Both the position numbers and the translations under genes were made by a program. A stretch of DNA of 9,692 nucleotides from Chloroflexota bacterium (GTDB taxonomy: Bacteria; Chloroflexota; Dehalococcoidia; Dehalococcoidales; UBA2162), in assembly GCA_016202525.1 (NCBI GenBank), contig JACQOM010000137.1, positions 1 through 9,692 on the forward strand, written 5' to 3'. A model generated the notes under the pieces. The model saw only the letters and a list, made by a program, of their open reading frames with translations. It was not told the origin of the DNA and ran no database searches. Positions 1-7,539 of the stretch are shown here, piece after piece (positions within the stretch are counted from its first letter, which is position 1; each line of letters starts with the position of its first letter).

Positions 1-509
1 CTGCCATTTACCAGACGGCTCATGGCGTTATCGGGGTCAATTGCCCAGCGAATTCCTTTGCGGATGTGGTAAATGATAGTTTCTTCATCAGGCGTTTCCC
101 AACTCTCCGCTATTTCACCGGTCTGGACGATAGTAGGAGTAGTCCAGTCATAGAAGTCGGCTTCACCGGTGCCGGCCGGTCCTTTAGCCCAGTCTCCGGT
201 CATGATTGACATGTTGGTTTGAGCGTAGGTATTGGCGTTAACACGGCCCCGGTAAGCATCATCAAAGACAATCTGTTCAATTGGCACAGCGAAGGTAAAT
301 ACCCCGCCATACTTGGGCTTTTCCGCTATAGGGGCCGGTGCTGTTGGTGCCGCGGGTGTTGTTGGCGCTGTCGGCGTAGCAGGTGCCGTTGGTGCTTTAG
401 GTGTCGCTGGCGTTGTTGGTGTGGTTGGTGCTGCCGGAGCGCAGGAAGACAGCACTAAGGATAACACTACCAGACTACTTAACAAGAACGAAATAACTTT
501 TCTTTTCAT
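1..509 (-). CDS. ABC transporter substrate-binding lipoprotein, peptide/nickel type (SBP1), 3' end missing
   Basis: This is the N-terminal part (169 complete codons) of a peptide/solute-binding protein of the SBP_bac_5 (DppA/OppA-like) family, usually about 550-650 residues; the rest lies off the left edge. It starts at ATG 509-507 behind AAAAGGACGG. Residues 1-23 form a lipoprotein signal peptide (MKRK, hydrophobic core, lipobox LSSC with C23), so the mature protein should be lipid-anchored outside the membrane. Residues 24-62 are a Pro/Ala/Thr linker, followed by EKPKYGG, which opens the binding domain. The blocks GDWAKGPAGTGE and AESWETPDEETIIYHIRKGIRW match the corresponding part of the paralogue starting at 7978. 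Compared with that paralogue it lacks about 18 residues after the linker. The ligand cannot be read from this fragment. Permease and ATPase partners would be expected further left. Confidence 0.93.
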   Translation of the reverse strand, partial: MKRKVISFLLSSLVVLSLVLSSCAPAAPTTPTTPATPKAPTAPATPTAPTTPAAPTAPAPIAEKPKYGGVFTFAVPIEQIVFDDAYRGRVNANTYAQTNMSIMTGDWAKGPAGTGEADFYDWTTPTIVQTGEIAESWETPDEETIIYHIRKGIRWAIDPDNAMSRLVNG

Positions 510-519
510 TTGCTTACCG

Positions 520-533
520 TCCTTTTAATTGAG
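520..533 (-). promoter_or_regulatory. Ribosome-binding region of SBP1
   Basis: On the minus strand this reads CTCAATTAAAAGGA, just upstream of ATG 509. Apart from one extra A, the same string precedes the paralogue SBP2 at 7955-7969. This supports both start codons and shows that the two leaders share ancestry. Confidence 0.7.
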
Positions 534-628
534 AGCTTTCCTTTTGTTAATAGCCGACCGACCTCAAGCATCAGACAGCTCATTGAAAATGTTGATGGTA
601 TCATACACAATATGGACTAATGCGTTAG

Positions 629-657
629 ACTATAATACTGTAATGTAAGAATGTCAA
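629..657 (-). promoter_or_regulatory. Sigma70-type promoter of SBP1
   Basis: On the minus strand, TTGACA (657-652) is a perfect -35 box. A 17-base spacer separates it from TATAGT (634-629) as the -10 box. Transcription would start near 620 and give a leader of roughly 110 bases before the SBP1 ATG. The -10 box sits inside ATTATAGTCTAA-GCAT-AG, a block repeated almost exactly in front of SBP2 (7695-7713). That conservation makes this a much safer call than a lone promoter match. Confidence 0.78.
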
Positions 658-702
658 GACAAAATGCGAATATCCGACGAATAGAGCGAGACGTTATATT
701 AT

Positions 703-845
703 ATGAGCAAAATATACAATATTGACGAAACAGATAGACGATTAAATAAATTAATGGGGCTGGATATATGGCGGGCGGCCATTAAGGTACTGGTAAAGCG
801 TTCGGTGTAAGCCAGACTGCAGTCAGGCGCAGACGGCAACAGCTA
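703..845 (+). pseudogene. Degraded Lrp/AsnC-like helix-turn-helix remnant, frameshifted
   Basis: From ATG 703 the frame reads MSKIYNIDETDRRLNKLMG and continues to ...VLVKR before a stop at 808-810. One base over, starting about 795, the sequence reads KAFGVSQTAVRRRRQQL. Joined across a single-base shift near 799-802, these give an N-terminal IDETDRRL, a short helix, and a GVSQTAVRRR recognition helix with nearly the spacing of Lrp/AsnC HTH domains. The second frame stays open to TGA 987-989, but after about 845 it is Ser/Pro-rich and does not resemble the wing or RAM effector domain. No convincing ribosome-binding site precedes ATG 703. I read it as a decayed regulator fragment; a sequencing indel in a short, unusual gene is the alternative. 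Confidence 0.5.
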
Positions 846-1075
846 CTCCCGTCCAGCAACAGTTCTAAAAGCAACCCCCCACATTCCGAACGCCCGCATC
901 ACTTTTCAGCAATTATCCCCGAATTTTCTGTCAGTCAGCCTGTAAAGAAAAAAACTAAGTATAACTACGTATTGTTACACAAGGGCTGATAGCTGAAAAT
1001 AGATAATAGGAGTTACAAGAATCTGCTTAATCTACGACAAGTTGTTGTCACTATGGGAAGGAGGGTTCAAATAAT
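846..1075. other. Non-coding leader upstream of the di-heme peroxidase gene
   Basis: No recognisable gene lies here beyond the open but uninformative tail of the HTH remnant (to 989). The stretch must contain the promoter of the gene at 1076, but I find no -35/-10 pair with good spacing; GATAAT at 1002-1007 is a possible -10 without a matching -35. A short dyad, GACAA (1036-1040) and TTGTC (1045-1049) around GTTG, lies nine bases before the Shine-Dalgarno sequence AAGGAGGG (1058-1065). It could be a small RNA hairpin or an operator half. Confidence 0.4.
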
Positions 1076-3745
1076 ATGACAAGGAAAATTACTATTGCTA
1101 CGGTAGCTTTCATATTGCTATTATCGCTCGTCCTGGCTGTTACTAACGTCAACGCTCAAGTAGGGAATCTCGACCCCGCGGCGGTGCGAGCGGCCGCCAA
1201 ATTAGCCGGACTGGATAGCCTGCGCCGCCTGGCAGTTCCACAGGTGAACAACATGGGTGATTTTATCAATCCCGGTCCGGGAGCCAAGAGCATGGCAGTG
1301 ATGCTAGGGAAAGCACTTTTCTGGGACACCCAGGTAGGTAGTGACGGTCTAGCTTGCGCCTCCTGTCATTATCAGGCTGGCGCTGATACCCGGACTAAGA
1401 ACCAGTTAAACCCGGGACTTAAAGCCGGGGATAACACTTTCGGCAACTCTACCATAACCGGTGTCAACGGCTGGCCTCAGTTCAAGCCAAACTACCAGCT
1501 CAATAAGAATGATTTCCCCTTCCATCAGGTTGCCGACCCGCAGAGAGAAGACTACAACCACCGTGTTATTACACATGATACCAATGATGTGGCCTCTTCC
1601 CTGGGTGTCTTCAAGGCAAACTTCGGGGGTATTGTCCCCGGTCAGCTCACCGATAACGGTACAGCGGTTGCCGACCCTGTTTTCAATGTCGCTGGCGTCA
1701 ATGTGCGCCGGGTCGAGCCGCGCAACACGCCCAGCGTCATCAATGCCGTATTCAACGTCGACAACTTTTTTGATGGCCGGGCAAGAAACCAGTTTAACGG
1801 CATAAATCCTTTCGGTCCCCTTGATTCCAGTGCTACCATCCTGGTCAGTGACAACGGCACACTGCAGCAAATAGCGGTTAACATTCCTAACTCTAGCCTG
1901 GCTTCTCAGGCGGTAGGTCCACCCTTGAGTGACCTGGAGATGTCATATGTCGGGCGTACCTTCCCGGATGTGGGCAAGAAGATGCTGGCGGCGCGGCCGC
2001 TGGCTTTCCAGAGGGTACACCAGGAGGATAGCGTTCTTGGCTCGGTCTCCAGGGACGGACAGAGCTTAAACGGACTGACCTTTGCCACCTACGCCGAGAT
2101 GGTCCAGACCGTTTTTCAGTCCAAATACTGGGACTCCACCAAGATTATTACCTTTAACCCGGACGGAAGCCGGGTATTCCATAACGCGACCGAGAACGTG
2201 ACTGGATACAGCCAGATGGAAGCCAACTTCAGCCTGTTCTTCGGAGTGGCAGTTCAGGCATATGAGTCCACACTGGTATCAGACCGGGCACGCTTCGACC
2301 TCTTCATGGAGGGAGATAACTCTATGCTTACCCAGGACGAGATGGCCGGTCTCCTTACCTTCATTAATGAAGGCACGCTGGCACAAAAGGCAGACCCCGT
2401 CTTTATCGACATCAGCCAGGGCTCCTGCACTAGCTGCCACGGTAGTACACTGTTCAGCGATGCCACCTTTGCCGGGATGGGGATTGAGGGACCCATCGAA
2501 CTGGAACTTGCACCGATTATGATTGATGGCACCGTCAGAATCGGCACGGAAACGGTATTGCTGGACAACGGCTTCTATAATATCGGCGTCCGGCCCGTCA
2601 GCGAGGACCTCGGGAGAGGTGACAGCATCCTGGGCAGACCGCTGTCTGCCACCCGCCAGGCTCTATTGGGCATCCCCTTCGCCCCGCGACTGCCTGCCGG
2701 TGCACCATCGAACGCAAGGGCGGCCGTGGACGGCGCCTTCAAGGTGCCCATTCTGCGCAATGTTGAGTTGACCGGTCCCTATTTCCATACCGGCTCCTAC
2801 AGTACCCTCAGGGATGTCCTTGACTTCTATCACCGGCATGGCGACTTCGGCGATGTCAATATTGCCAATCTGGACTCTCCCCTGGCCAACATTAGGCTGG
2901 ATGCCAGAATCGGTCCTTCAGGGCAAGACCTGGATGCCGACCAGTTGATAAAGTTCCTGCTGACGCTGACCGATGACCGGGTACGCCGGGAGATGGCGCC
3001 TTTCGACCATCCCCAGCTTTTTGTGCCTGACGGCCACCCTGGTGATTCCATCAGCATCACTCAATTCGACGTGGTCAACGGAGTAATGAAAGCCAGGGAC
3101 ACCATGCTGGAAATACCCGCAATAGGCCGTAACGGTAGGGAAGTAGTCCCCCTTGCGCCGCTTCAGCCCTTCCTGGGTTCGAGTGCTATCCAGGCAACTG
3201 CCATCAGACTTCAGGCAGGATGGAATACAATGTCGACACCCATCCGGTTACACTCCTCCATGGATACTTGGGGTGAGTTTGTCGCTCGTGTCGGACTGAG
3301 TTACCAAGCGGCCTACTCGTGGAACGGAAGCGCTTTCCAGGTCGTTGCTCCTGACTACGTTCTGTCGCCGCTCGATGCCATCTTTGTGCAGGCAAACACA
3401 CCGGCCACGATAGAAATCATCCCCTATGAAGGTGTCTCGTCGCCACCCAGTAAAATGCTAACCCCCGGCTGGAACCTGGTCGGGTCGGCTTTCCTGGATG
3501 CGCAAATGCCGGCAAAGGACGCCCTGGTTTCCGCCTTCTTCGTCCCCAATAACCTGGTACCCAACACGCTCCCGCTCTGGGGATACAGCCAGGTGGTCAG
3601 CCCATCCGTTAACTCGCTAGGATGGACCTACATCCGGGATTCTCTTACCATTCCCAATATGATACTCGGTGAAGGTTACTGGGTGAACATGGTCAATGCC
3701 GGACAGATAAGCGGCTTTACCTCGACCCCGCTGCAGATACGATAG
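1076..3745 (+). CDS. Secreted di-heme cytochrome c peroxidase/MauG-family protein with C-terminal GWN-type beta module
   Basis: ATG 1076 follows AAGGAGGG at good spacing. Residues 1-28 are a signal peptide (MTRK, hydrophobic core, NVNAQ), so the protein is exported and matures outside the membrane, where c-type haem is attached. There are two CXXCH haem sites: CASCH at 94-98 and CTSCH at 451-455. Other family blocks are LGKALFWDTQVGSDGLAC (77-94), PRNTPSVINAVFN (215-227), ASQAVGPPLS (276-285) and FKVPILRNVELTGPYFHTG (555-573), then LRDVLDFYHRHGDF. This is the extended, roughly 700-residue branch of the di-heme peroxidase family. Members reduce peroxide with electrons from small donors or, as in MauG, oxidise a partner protein; which applies here is unknown. 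Residues about 705-889 are an added module with two related units starting LQAGWN (712) and LTPGWN (795), the second ending GEGYWVNM (865-872). A 58-base gap leads to the surface-protein gene. Confidence 0.92.
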   Translation: MTRKITIATVAFILLLSLVLAVTNVNAQVGNLDPAAVRAAAKLAGLDSLRRLAVPQVNNMGDFINPGPGAKSMAVMLGKALFWDTQVGSDGLACASCHYQAGADTRTKNQLNPGLKAGDNTFGNSTITGVNGWPQFKPNYQLNKNDFPFHQVADPQREDYNHRVITHDTNDVASSLGVFKANFGGIVPGQLTDNGTAVADPVFNVAGVNVRRVEPRNTPSVINAVFNVDNFFDGRARNQFNGINPFGPLDSSATILVSDNGTLQQIAVNIPNSSLASQAVGPPLSDLEMSYVGRTFPDVGKKMLAARPLAFQRVHQEDSVLGSVSRDGQSLNGLTFATYAEMVQTVFQSKYWDSTKIITFNPDGSRVFHNATENVTGYSQMEANFSLFFGVAVQAYESTLVSDRARFDLFMEGDNSMLTQDEMAGLLTFINEGTLAQKADPVFIDISQGSCTSCHGSTLFSDATFAGMGIEGPIELELAPIMIDGTVRIGTETVLLDNGFYNIGVRPVSEDLGRGDSILGRPLSATRQALLGIPFAPRLPAGAPSNARAAVDGAFKVPILRNVELTGPYFHTGSYSTLRDVLDFYHRHGDFGDVNIANLDSPLANIRLDARIGPSGQDLDADQLIKFLLTLTDDRVRREMAPFDHPQLFVPDGHPGDSISITQFDVVNGVMKARDTMLEIPAIGRNGREVVPLAPLQPFLGSSAIQATAIRLQAGWNTMSTPIRLHSSMDTWGEFVARVGLSYQAAYSWNGSAFQVVAPDYVLSPLDAIFVQANTPATIEIIPYEGVSSPPSKMLTPGWNLVGSAFLDAQMPAKDALVSAFFVPNNLVPNTLPLWGYSQVVSPSVNSLGWTYIRDSLTIPNMILGEGYWVNMVNAGQISGFTSTPLQIR

Positions 3746-3755
3746 CCGGAGTTTA

Positions 3756-3785
3756 GGGAGGCTACGGCTTACACTGTAGCCTCCC
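3756..3785 (+). terminator. Strong stem-loop between peroxidase and surface-protein genes
   Basis: GGGAGGCTAC (3756-3765) pairs perfectly with GTAGCCTCCC (3776-3785). Two further inner pairs (one G-U) leave a six-base loop. It begins 10 bases after the peroxidase stop and ends 18 bases before the next ATG. No T-run follows, so it is not a canonical intrinsic terminator. It could act as a partial terminator or as a 3'-end stabiliser lowering expression of the downstream gene. Confidence 0.5.
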
Positions 3786-3803
3786 AACCATAAACGAGGA
3801 CAC

Positions 3804-5681
3804 ATGAAGGTAAGAACCGCTAAACTTAAACCGTTTGAAACTGTCATTCCAGCGAAAGCTGAAATCCAGAAGGAAGCGAGAATAGCTTCCCCACCAGACC
3901 GGGTTGACAGCCCCCGAGGTTCCATAAGAAGGAAATATCGCCAGCACCCCATACTAGCGGCGCTAGTGGCGCTGTCCATGCTATTTTCTATGCCTGTGGC
4001 AGTCAATGCAGTACCCTCATTACCTCACGGCTTCTACGGCACCGTAAAAATAAACAATGCCGATGCGCCGGTCGGCACCACCATCGAGGCAAGAGTACCA
4101 GGGGTAGTGAATGATATAACCAACCCGTACGTTACCATCGAGATTGGCAAATACGGTAGCGCTAACCCTCTGGCGAACAAGCCTCGACTCGTGGTCCAGG
4201 GCGACATCGCTGAAGGTGCTATCATTGAGTTCTTTGTTAACGGCGTCAAAGCCAGTGAGACTGCTGCCTGGCATTCCAGCCAAACCACAGCACTGAACCT
4301 GACGACCGGGACTTCACCAGCCATCACTCCTATCGCCCCTACCATAGTCACGGCCGGTGTAACCGACATTACCACCAACTCAGCCACCATATTCGGCACT
4401 CTAAGCAGTCTCGGCACCGCCACCACGGTAAATGTCTCATTTGAATATGGCATAACCACCGGATACGGCAGCACCACTCCACCTCAGCCCAGGACCGCTA
4501 TCGTCACTTTCGGCACCACCATAGCCGGCTTACTGCCGGGTACTCTCTATCATTACCGGGCAAAAGCAGATGGTGGAACACAAGGCTCAGCTATCGGGGC
4601 AGATATGACCTTCAGCACGTCTGTTCCGGGAACAATAGCACCTGCAGTTGTCACTGACAACGCCACCAATGTCACCGCTAACTCGGCTATATTAAATGGC
4701 AACCTGACCAGTCCTGGCACAGCTACATCAATCGACGTATCTTTTGAATGGGGAACAATCTCCGGGGGACCTTATCCCAATTGGACCGACCTCCAGGCAA
4801 AAACAACAGCCACCACATTCACATCTTCAATCACCGGTTTAACACCAAATACATCCTACTTTTTTAGAGCTAAGGCGAACGGTGCTACTCATGGCACAAG
4901 CTTCGGAACCGAGAAGAGCTTCGTTACTCTGGCCACATCCATCACCGTTGGAGGTGCAGGCGGTGGTGGAGGGGGAGGTGCCTCATCACCTGTCAGCAGT
5001 GTTAAGCTAGAGGGATTATCCGGTGATAAAGAAGTAAAAGTCGATTCTTCCGGAAAGTCGCAAAACGCCTACCAACTGCAAGACCCGGGAGGAAAGTTAA
5101 ACGTGGCTATTCCCGCAGGTACGAGCCTGAAGAATGCCTCTGGCAGCCCGCTAACCACCATATCCTTAACAACACCGACCACATTGCCTCAAGCACCATC
5201 ACTGAACACTATAGTTATAGCCAGAGAACTGGGCCCGAGTGGCGCAACCTTCGTTCCACCCCTCACTCTGACATTAACCTACAATGAATCAGAGTTACCA
5301 GCTGGAGCCAGGGAGACGGAGATGGTCATTGCTTACTGGGATGGGTCAAAATGGATTGGCCTGCTGACAACCGTAAACGCTGATGCTAATACTGCCATAG
5401 CCGCAATAAGCCACTTCACCATATTCGGTCTTCTGGCTAAAGTAGAATCTGGCGGACCGTCTCTCATCTATACGCCCGCACCTCCAACGACTCCTGCGTC
5501 TGCTCCTGCGCCCACAGTAACGCCCACAGCTCCCGGGCCGCCTCTACCCCCATCTGCGCCACAACCCCTGACGTCACCAGGCGAGACAAACGTGGGATTA
5601 GTAAGCGGACTTTTCGCCGCGATGATAATCGGGGTTACCCTCTTGGTCCTCTTCATAAAACGAATGCTGGCTAGGTCCTGA
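3804..5681 (+). CDS. Membrane-anchored surface protein with two FN3-like repeats
   Basis: I do not recognise a specific function. ATG 3804 follows ACGAGGA at short spacing and is the only start that keeps the whole signal peptide; no ATG, GTG or TTG codon lies between it and the hydrophobic core. Residues 1-40 are a polar extension carrying a dispersed repeat (separate entry). The signal peptide follows: RRKYRQHP, core 49-66, likely cleavage after VNA-69. Residues 72-168 form a beta-rich domain (HGFYGTVKINNADAPVGT...). Two FN3-like repeats occupy about 180-273 and 278-376, each with a T/N-S-A-I-x-G-x-L start, SFEYG/SFEWG and LPGTLYHYRAKA/LTPNTSYFFRAKA. A Gly run (383-392) leads to a beta domain (about 397-546) with YWDGSKW and ISHFTIFGLL. 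A Pro-rich stalk (555-590), a membrane helix (597-618) and a basic tail KRMLARS finish it. The layout suggests an outward-facing adhesion or binding protein, possibly co-expressed with the upstream peroxidase. Confidence 0.88.
   Translation: MKVRTAKLKPFETVIPAKAEIQKEARIASPPDRVDSPRGSIRRKYRQHPILAALVALSMLFSMPVAVNAVPSLPHGFYGTVKINNADAPVGTTIEARVPGVVNDITNPYVTIEIGKYGSANPLANKPRLVVQGDIAEGAIIEFFVNGVKASETAAWHSSQTTALNLTTGTSPAITPIAPTIVTAGVTDITTNSATIFGTLSSLGTATTVNVSFEYGITTGYGSTTPPQPRTAIVTFGTTIAGLLPGTLYHYRAKADGGTQGSAIGADMTFSTSVPGTIAPAVVTDNATNVTANSAILNGNLTSPGTATSIDVSFEWGTISGGPYPNWTDLQAKTTATTFTSSITGLTPNTSYFFRAKANGATHGTSFGTEKSFVTLATSITVGGAGGGGGGGASSPVSSVKLEGLSGDKEVKVDSSGKSQNAYQLQDPGGKLNVAIPAGTSLKNASGSPLTTISLTTPTTLPQAPSLNTIVIARELGPSGATFVPPLTLTLTYNESELPAGARETEMVIAYWDGSKWIGLLTTVNADANTAIAAISHFTIFGLLAKVESGGPSLIYTPAPPTTPASAPAPTVTPTAPGPPLPPSAPQPLTSPGETNVGLVSGLFAAMIIGVTLLVLFIKRMLARS
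3843..3869. repeat. REP-like dispersed palindromic repeat inside the surface-protein ORF
   Basis: The sequence GTCATTCCAGCGAAAGC plus ten more bases matches the widespread bacterial palindrome of the form GTCATTCC-n-GCGAA-n-GC-n-GGAATCCAG, with one arm base changed. ATTCCAGC (3846-3853) pairs with GCTGAAAT (3858-3865) with one mismatch around a GAAA loop. A second hairpin, GGAAGC/GCTTCC (3872-3890), follows directly. Such elements are normally intergenic; here the sense frame reads VIPAKAEIQ as part of the protein N terminus. The repeat family is recognised from memory, not from a search. Confidence 0.6.
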
Positions 5682-5686
5682 AGTTA

Positions 5687-5699
5687 AGGGTTTAACCCT
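5687..5699. terminator. Small dyad between convergent genes
   Basis: AGGGTT (5687-5692) and AACCCT (5694-5699) form a compact palindrome in the 55-base gap between the surface-protein stop (5681) and the ThDP-enzyme stop (5737). It could serve both directions as a weak terminator. The stem is short and no clear T-run follows on either strand. Confidence 0.25.
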
Positions 5700-5736
5700 C
5701 CCCAGTCAAGCTCAGACCCAACAGTACCGGGAGTAT

Positions 5737-7491
5737 TCAGTGGCTTCGCTGGGTAACAACATCCACCAGTGCCGGTTGTTTCTTATCCCTGACAATCCTG
5801 ACCGCTTTCTTTAAAGCCGGCAGCAGGTCATCAGGATTCTCGATAGGGCCGACTCCGTAAACACCGAAGGAGCGCGCCAGGCTGGCATAGTCTACGTTCG
5901 GGTCTTCGATTCGGGTACCGATAACCCTGTTACCGAGCGGGCGTTTCCTGTATCTGGCTACCATCTCCTGGTGCAGCTCACTATTATAATAGGAACGGTT
6001 GTTATTCATGATAACCAGCAACGGTATCTGATGGTGGGCCGCCGTCCACAGTCCGGCCGGCGTGAACAAAAAGTCACCGTCCGGCTGAAAATCGATACAC
6101 AGGCGACCCTCCGGCTGGTGCGCCAGCGCGGCCCCCAGCGAATGTCCCAGTCCACCCCCCAGTCCCACCGAGCCGATATACTGATAAGGCTTCTCCCAGT
6201 TCCAGAGGCGACGTGTCCAGCCGTTGATGTCTCCGTTGACCAGAGCCCAATCCTCATCTTTTACCACTTCCCATACCTGTTTTACCAGCCAGGGAATGCG
6301 GATTGGAACCTTACCCTGTTCGTCTTCAGCCGTTTTCTGCCATTGTTTGCGGAGCGCCTGATGCTTGCCTTTGAGACTGGCGAATCTCTTTTGTAGTTCT
6401 GTTTGTCTTTTCCTGGTCAGCAACCTTCGGCAGGCTTCAGTAAGAACCGGCAACGCCAGCGCCGTATCGGCGGCAACCGGTATGTCTGTCGCCACCAGCT
6501 TGCCATAGGCTTGAGACCAGCTCTTCATCCCCAGGTGTTGTAGAGTAAAATGCACCACATGACATTTTTCAGGCAGCAGGTTGACACTTTGCCTCGTCTC
6601 CCATTCTGCAGTATTCAGAAATCGGGACAGATTGTGGACATCCAGCGCCAGGACCACATCGGCTTCCTTAACTAGTTCCCTCTGTGCGCCGGTAAGGTCG
6701 AGGGGATGGGTACTGGGGAAGTTAAACCGCCCGCCGGCATCGACAACAGGCAATGCCAGAAGCTCGGCGAGTTCCACCAATGAGGCTACTGCCTCCGGGT
6801 TTCTGCCCATGAAATCGGCGATAACCACCGGATTTTCCGCCTCCACCAGCAATCTGGCCACGCGGTCGATTGTGGCTGCATCCACTTGCGGCGATGACGG
6901 ATTGGGATAGCGCTTTATTTCAGGTAATGGCACTTTATTGGTCAGTAGCTCCTCCTGCAATCCGGCATCGAGACAGACATAGACCGGTCCCTGGGGGTCG
7001 GTAGCCGCTATCTGGTAAGCCCGGATGAAAGAGTCGGGGACACTGGCCAGGCTGCTCGGCTGGTCATCCCACTTTACATAATCCCGAACCACATTTCCCT
7101 GAATCAGCGCAGTATGCATCCAATCTATCCCCGGCCGCCTCTTCTCGATATCCATCGGCCCAGTACCGCCGATGACCACTATCGGAGAATCATCTATCCA
7201 GGCGTTATAAATGGCCATGGTACCGTGAAGTAAGCCCAGCACATTATGCAGAAGGGCGGCGATAGGCTTACCGGTAACTTTACCGTACCCGTGAGCCATT
7301 GCCACTGCTATTCCTTCATGAGCACAGAGAATTATCTCCGGCCCTTTGTTTCCCAGGTGATTCACAATAGAGTCATGAAGCCCCCGATAGCTCGACCCCG
7401 GCATGGTAGCAGCATACTTAATATCCAGAATACGCAGCATGTCTGCCATTAAGTCAGAACCATACTGGGCCGGGGAACCTTTCGCGCTCAT
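5737..7491 (-). CDS. Thiamine-diphosphate-dependent enzyme, acetolactate synthase/benzoylformate decarboxylase superfamily
   Basis: This is a 584-residue cytoplasmic enzyme with the three-domain layout of ThDP-dependent 2-keto acid enzymes. I start it at ATG 7491, which has GAAGGCAGG seven bases upstream and lies ten residues before the conserved YGSDLMADMLRIL. The frame extends to GTG 7578 (29 more residues), but that start lacks a well-placed ribosome-binding site. In numbering from ATG 7491, the Pyr domain holds PGSSYRG (31-37) and the catalytic-type glutamate in HEGIAVAMAHGYG (Glu59), which activates the cofactor. The central domain covers about 200-345 and includes NPVVIADFMGRNPEA. The PP domain has VGLGGGLGHSLGAALAH (442-458) and the metal/diphosphate motif PDGDF (470-474) ... 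MNNN (495-498). The substrate is not evident; strict acetolactate synthase is only one option, and no small subunit gene is adjacent. It is divergent from SBP2 and convergent with the surface-protein gene. Confidence 0.9.
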   Translation of the reverse strand: MSAKGSPAQYGSDLMADMLRILDIKYAATMPGSSYRGLHDSIVNHLGNKGPEIILCAHEGIAVAMAHGYGKVTGKPIAALLHNVLGLLHGTMAIYNAWIDDSPIVVIGGTGPMDIEKRRPGIDWMHTALIQGNVVRDYVKWDDQPSSLASVPDSFIRAYQIAATDPQGPVYVCLDAGLQEELLTNKVPLPEIKRYPNPSSPQVDAATIDRVARLLVEAENPVVIADFMGRNPEAVASLVELAELLALPVVDAGGRFNFPSTHPLDLTGAQRELVKEADVVLALDVHNLSRFLNTAEWETRQSVNLLPEKCHVVHFTLQHLGMKSWSQAYGKLVATDIPVAADTALALPVLTEACRRLLTRKRQTELQKRFASLKGKHQALRKQWQKTAEDEQGKVPIRIPWLVKQVWEVVKDEDWALVNGDINGWTRRLWNWEKPYQYIGSVGLGGGLGHSLGAALAHQPEGRLCIDFQPDGDFLFTPAGLWTAAHHQIPLLVIMNNNRSYYNSELHQEMVARYRKRPLGNRVIGTRIEDPNVDYASLARSFGVYGVGPIENPDDLLPALKKAVRIVRDKKQPALVDVVTQRSH

Positions 7492-7498
7492 ACTTATA

Positions 7499-7507
7499 CC
7501 TGCCTTC
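7499..7507 (-). promoter_or_regulatory. Ribosome-binding site deciding the ThDP-enzyme start
   Basis: The minus strand reads GAAGGCAGG, seven bases before ATG 7491. The alternative GTG 7578 has only AAAGGTAG, about 13 bases or more away. This spacing is why the shorter protein is preferred. Confidence 0.55.
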
Positions 7508-7539
7508 TTCTGATTTTTGTGCCTGCTCAAGTCACGAAC

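Noticed and set aside
219..528. Gly/Val/Ala-rich and Cys/Arg-rich rightward ORFs
   Set aside because: They are opposite-strand readings of the Pro/Ala/Thr linker codons of SBP1; the true reading has a signal peptide, lipobox and family motifs.
1406..1870. Overlapping ORFs in other frames of the peroxidase gene
   Set aside because: The peroxidase frame carries both haem motifs and family blocks throughout, so the others are shadows.
3617..4006. 129-codon leftward ORF reading ...FWISAFAGMT...
   Set aside because: The FAGMT-type string is the usual antisense translation of the palindromic repeat at 3843-3869; the ORF also covers the intergenic hairpin and has no supporting features.
4034..4477. 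147-codon leftward ORF
   Set aside because: It is the antisense of the beta-rich and FN3-like part of the surface protein; its hydrophobic composition comes from complementary Thr/Asn/Gly codons.
4948..4980. Gly-codon run as a possible tandem repeat or slippage locus
   Set aside because: The codons vary (GGT, GGA, GGG, GGC) and the run is short; it reads as a normal flexible Gly linker in a surface protein.
5971..6396. 141-codon rightward ORF
   Set aside because: It lies wholly opposite the ThDP cofactor-binding region of a gene with strong family motifs, and shows no motifs or ribosome-binding site of its own.
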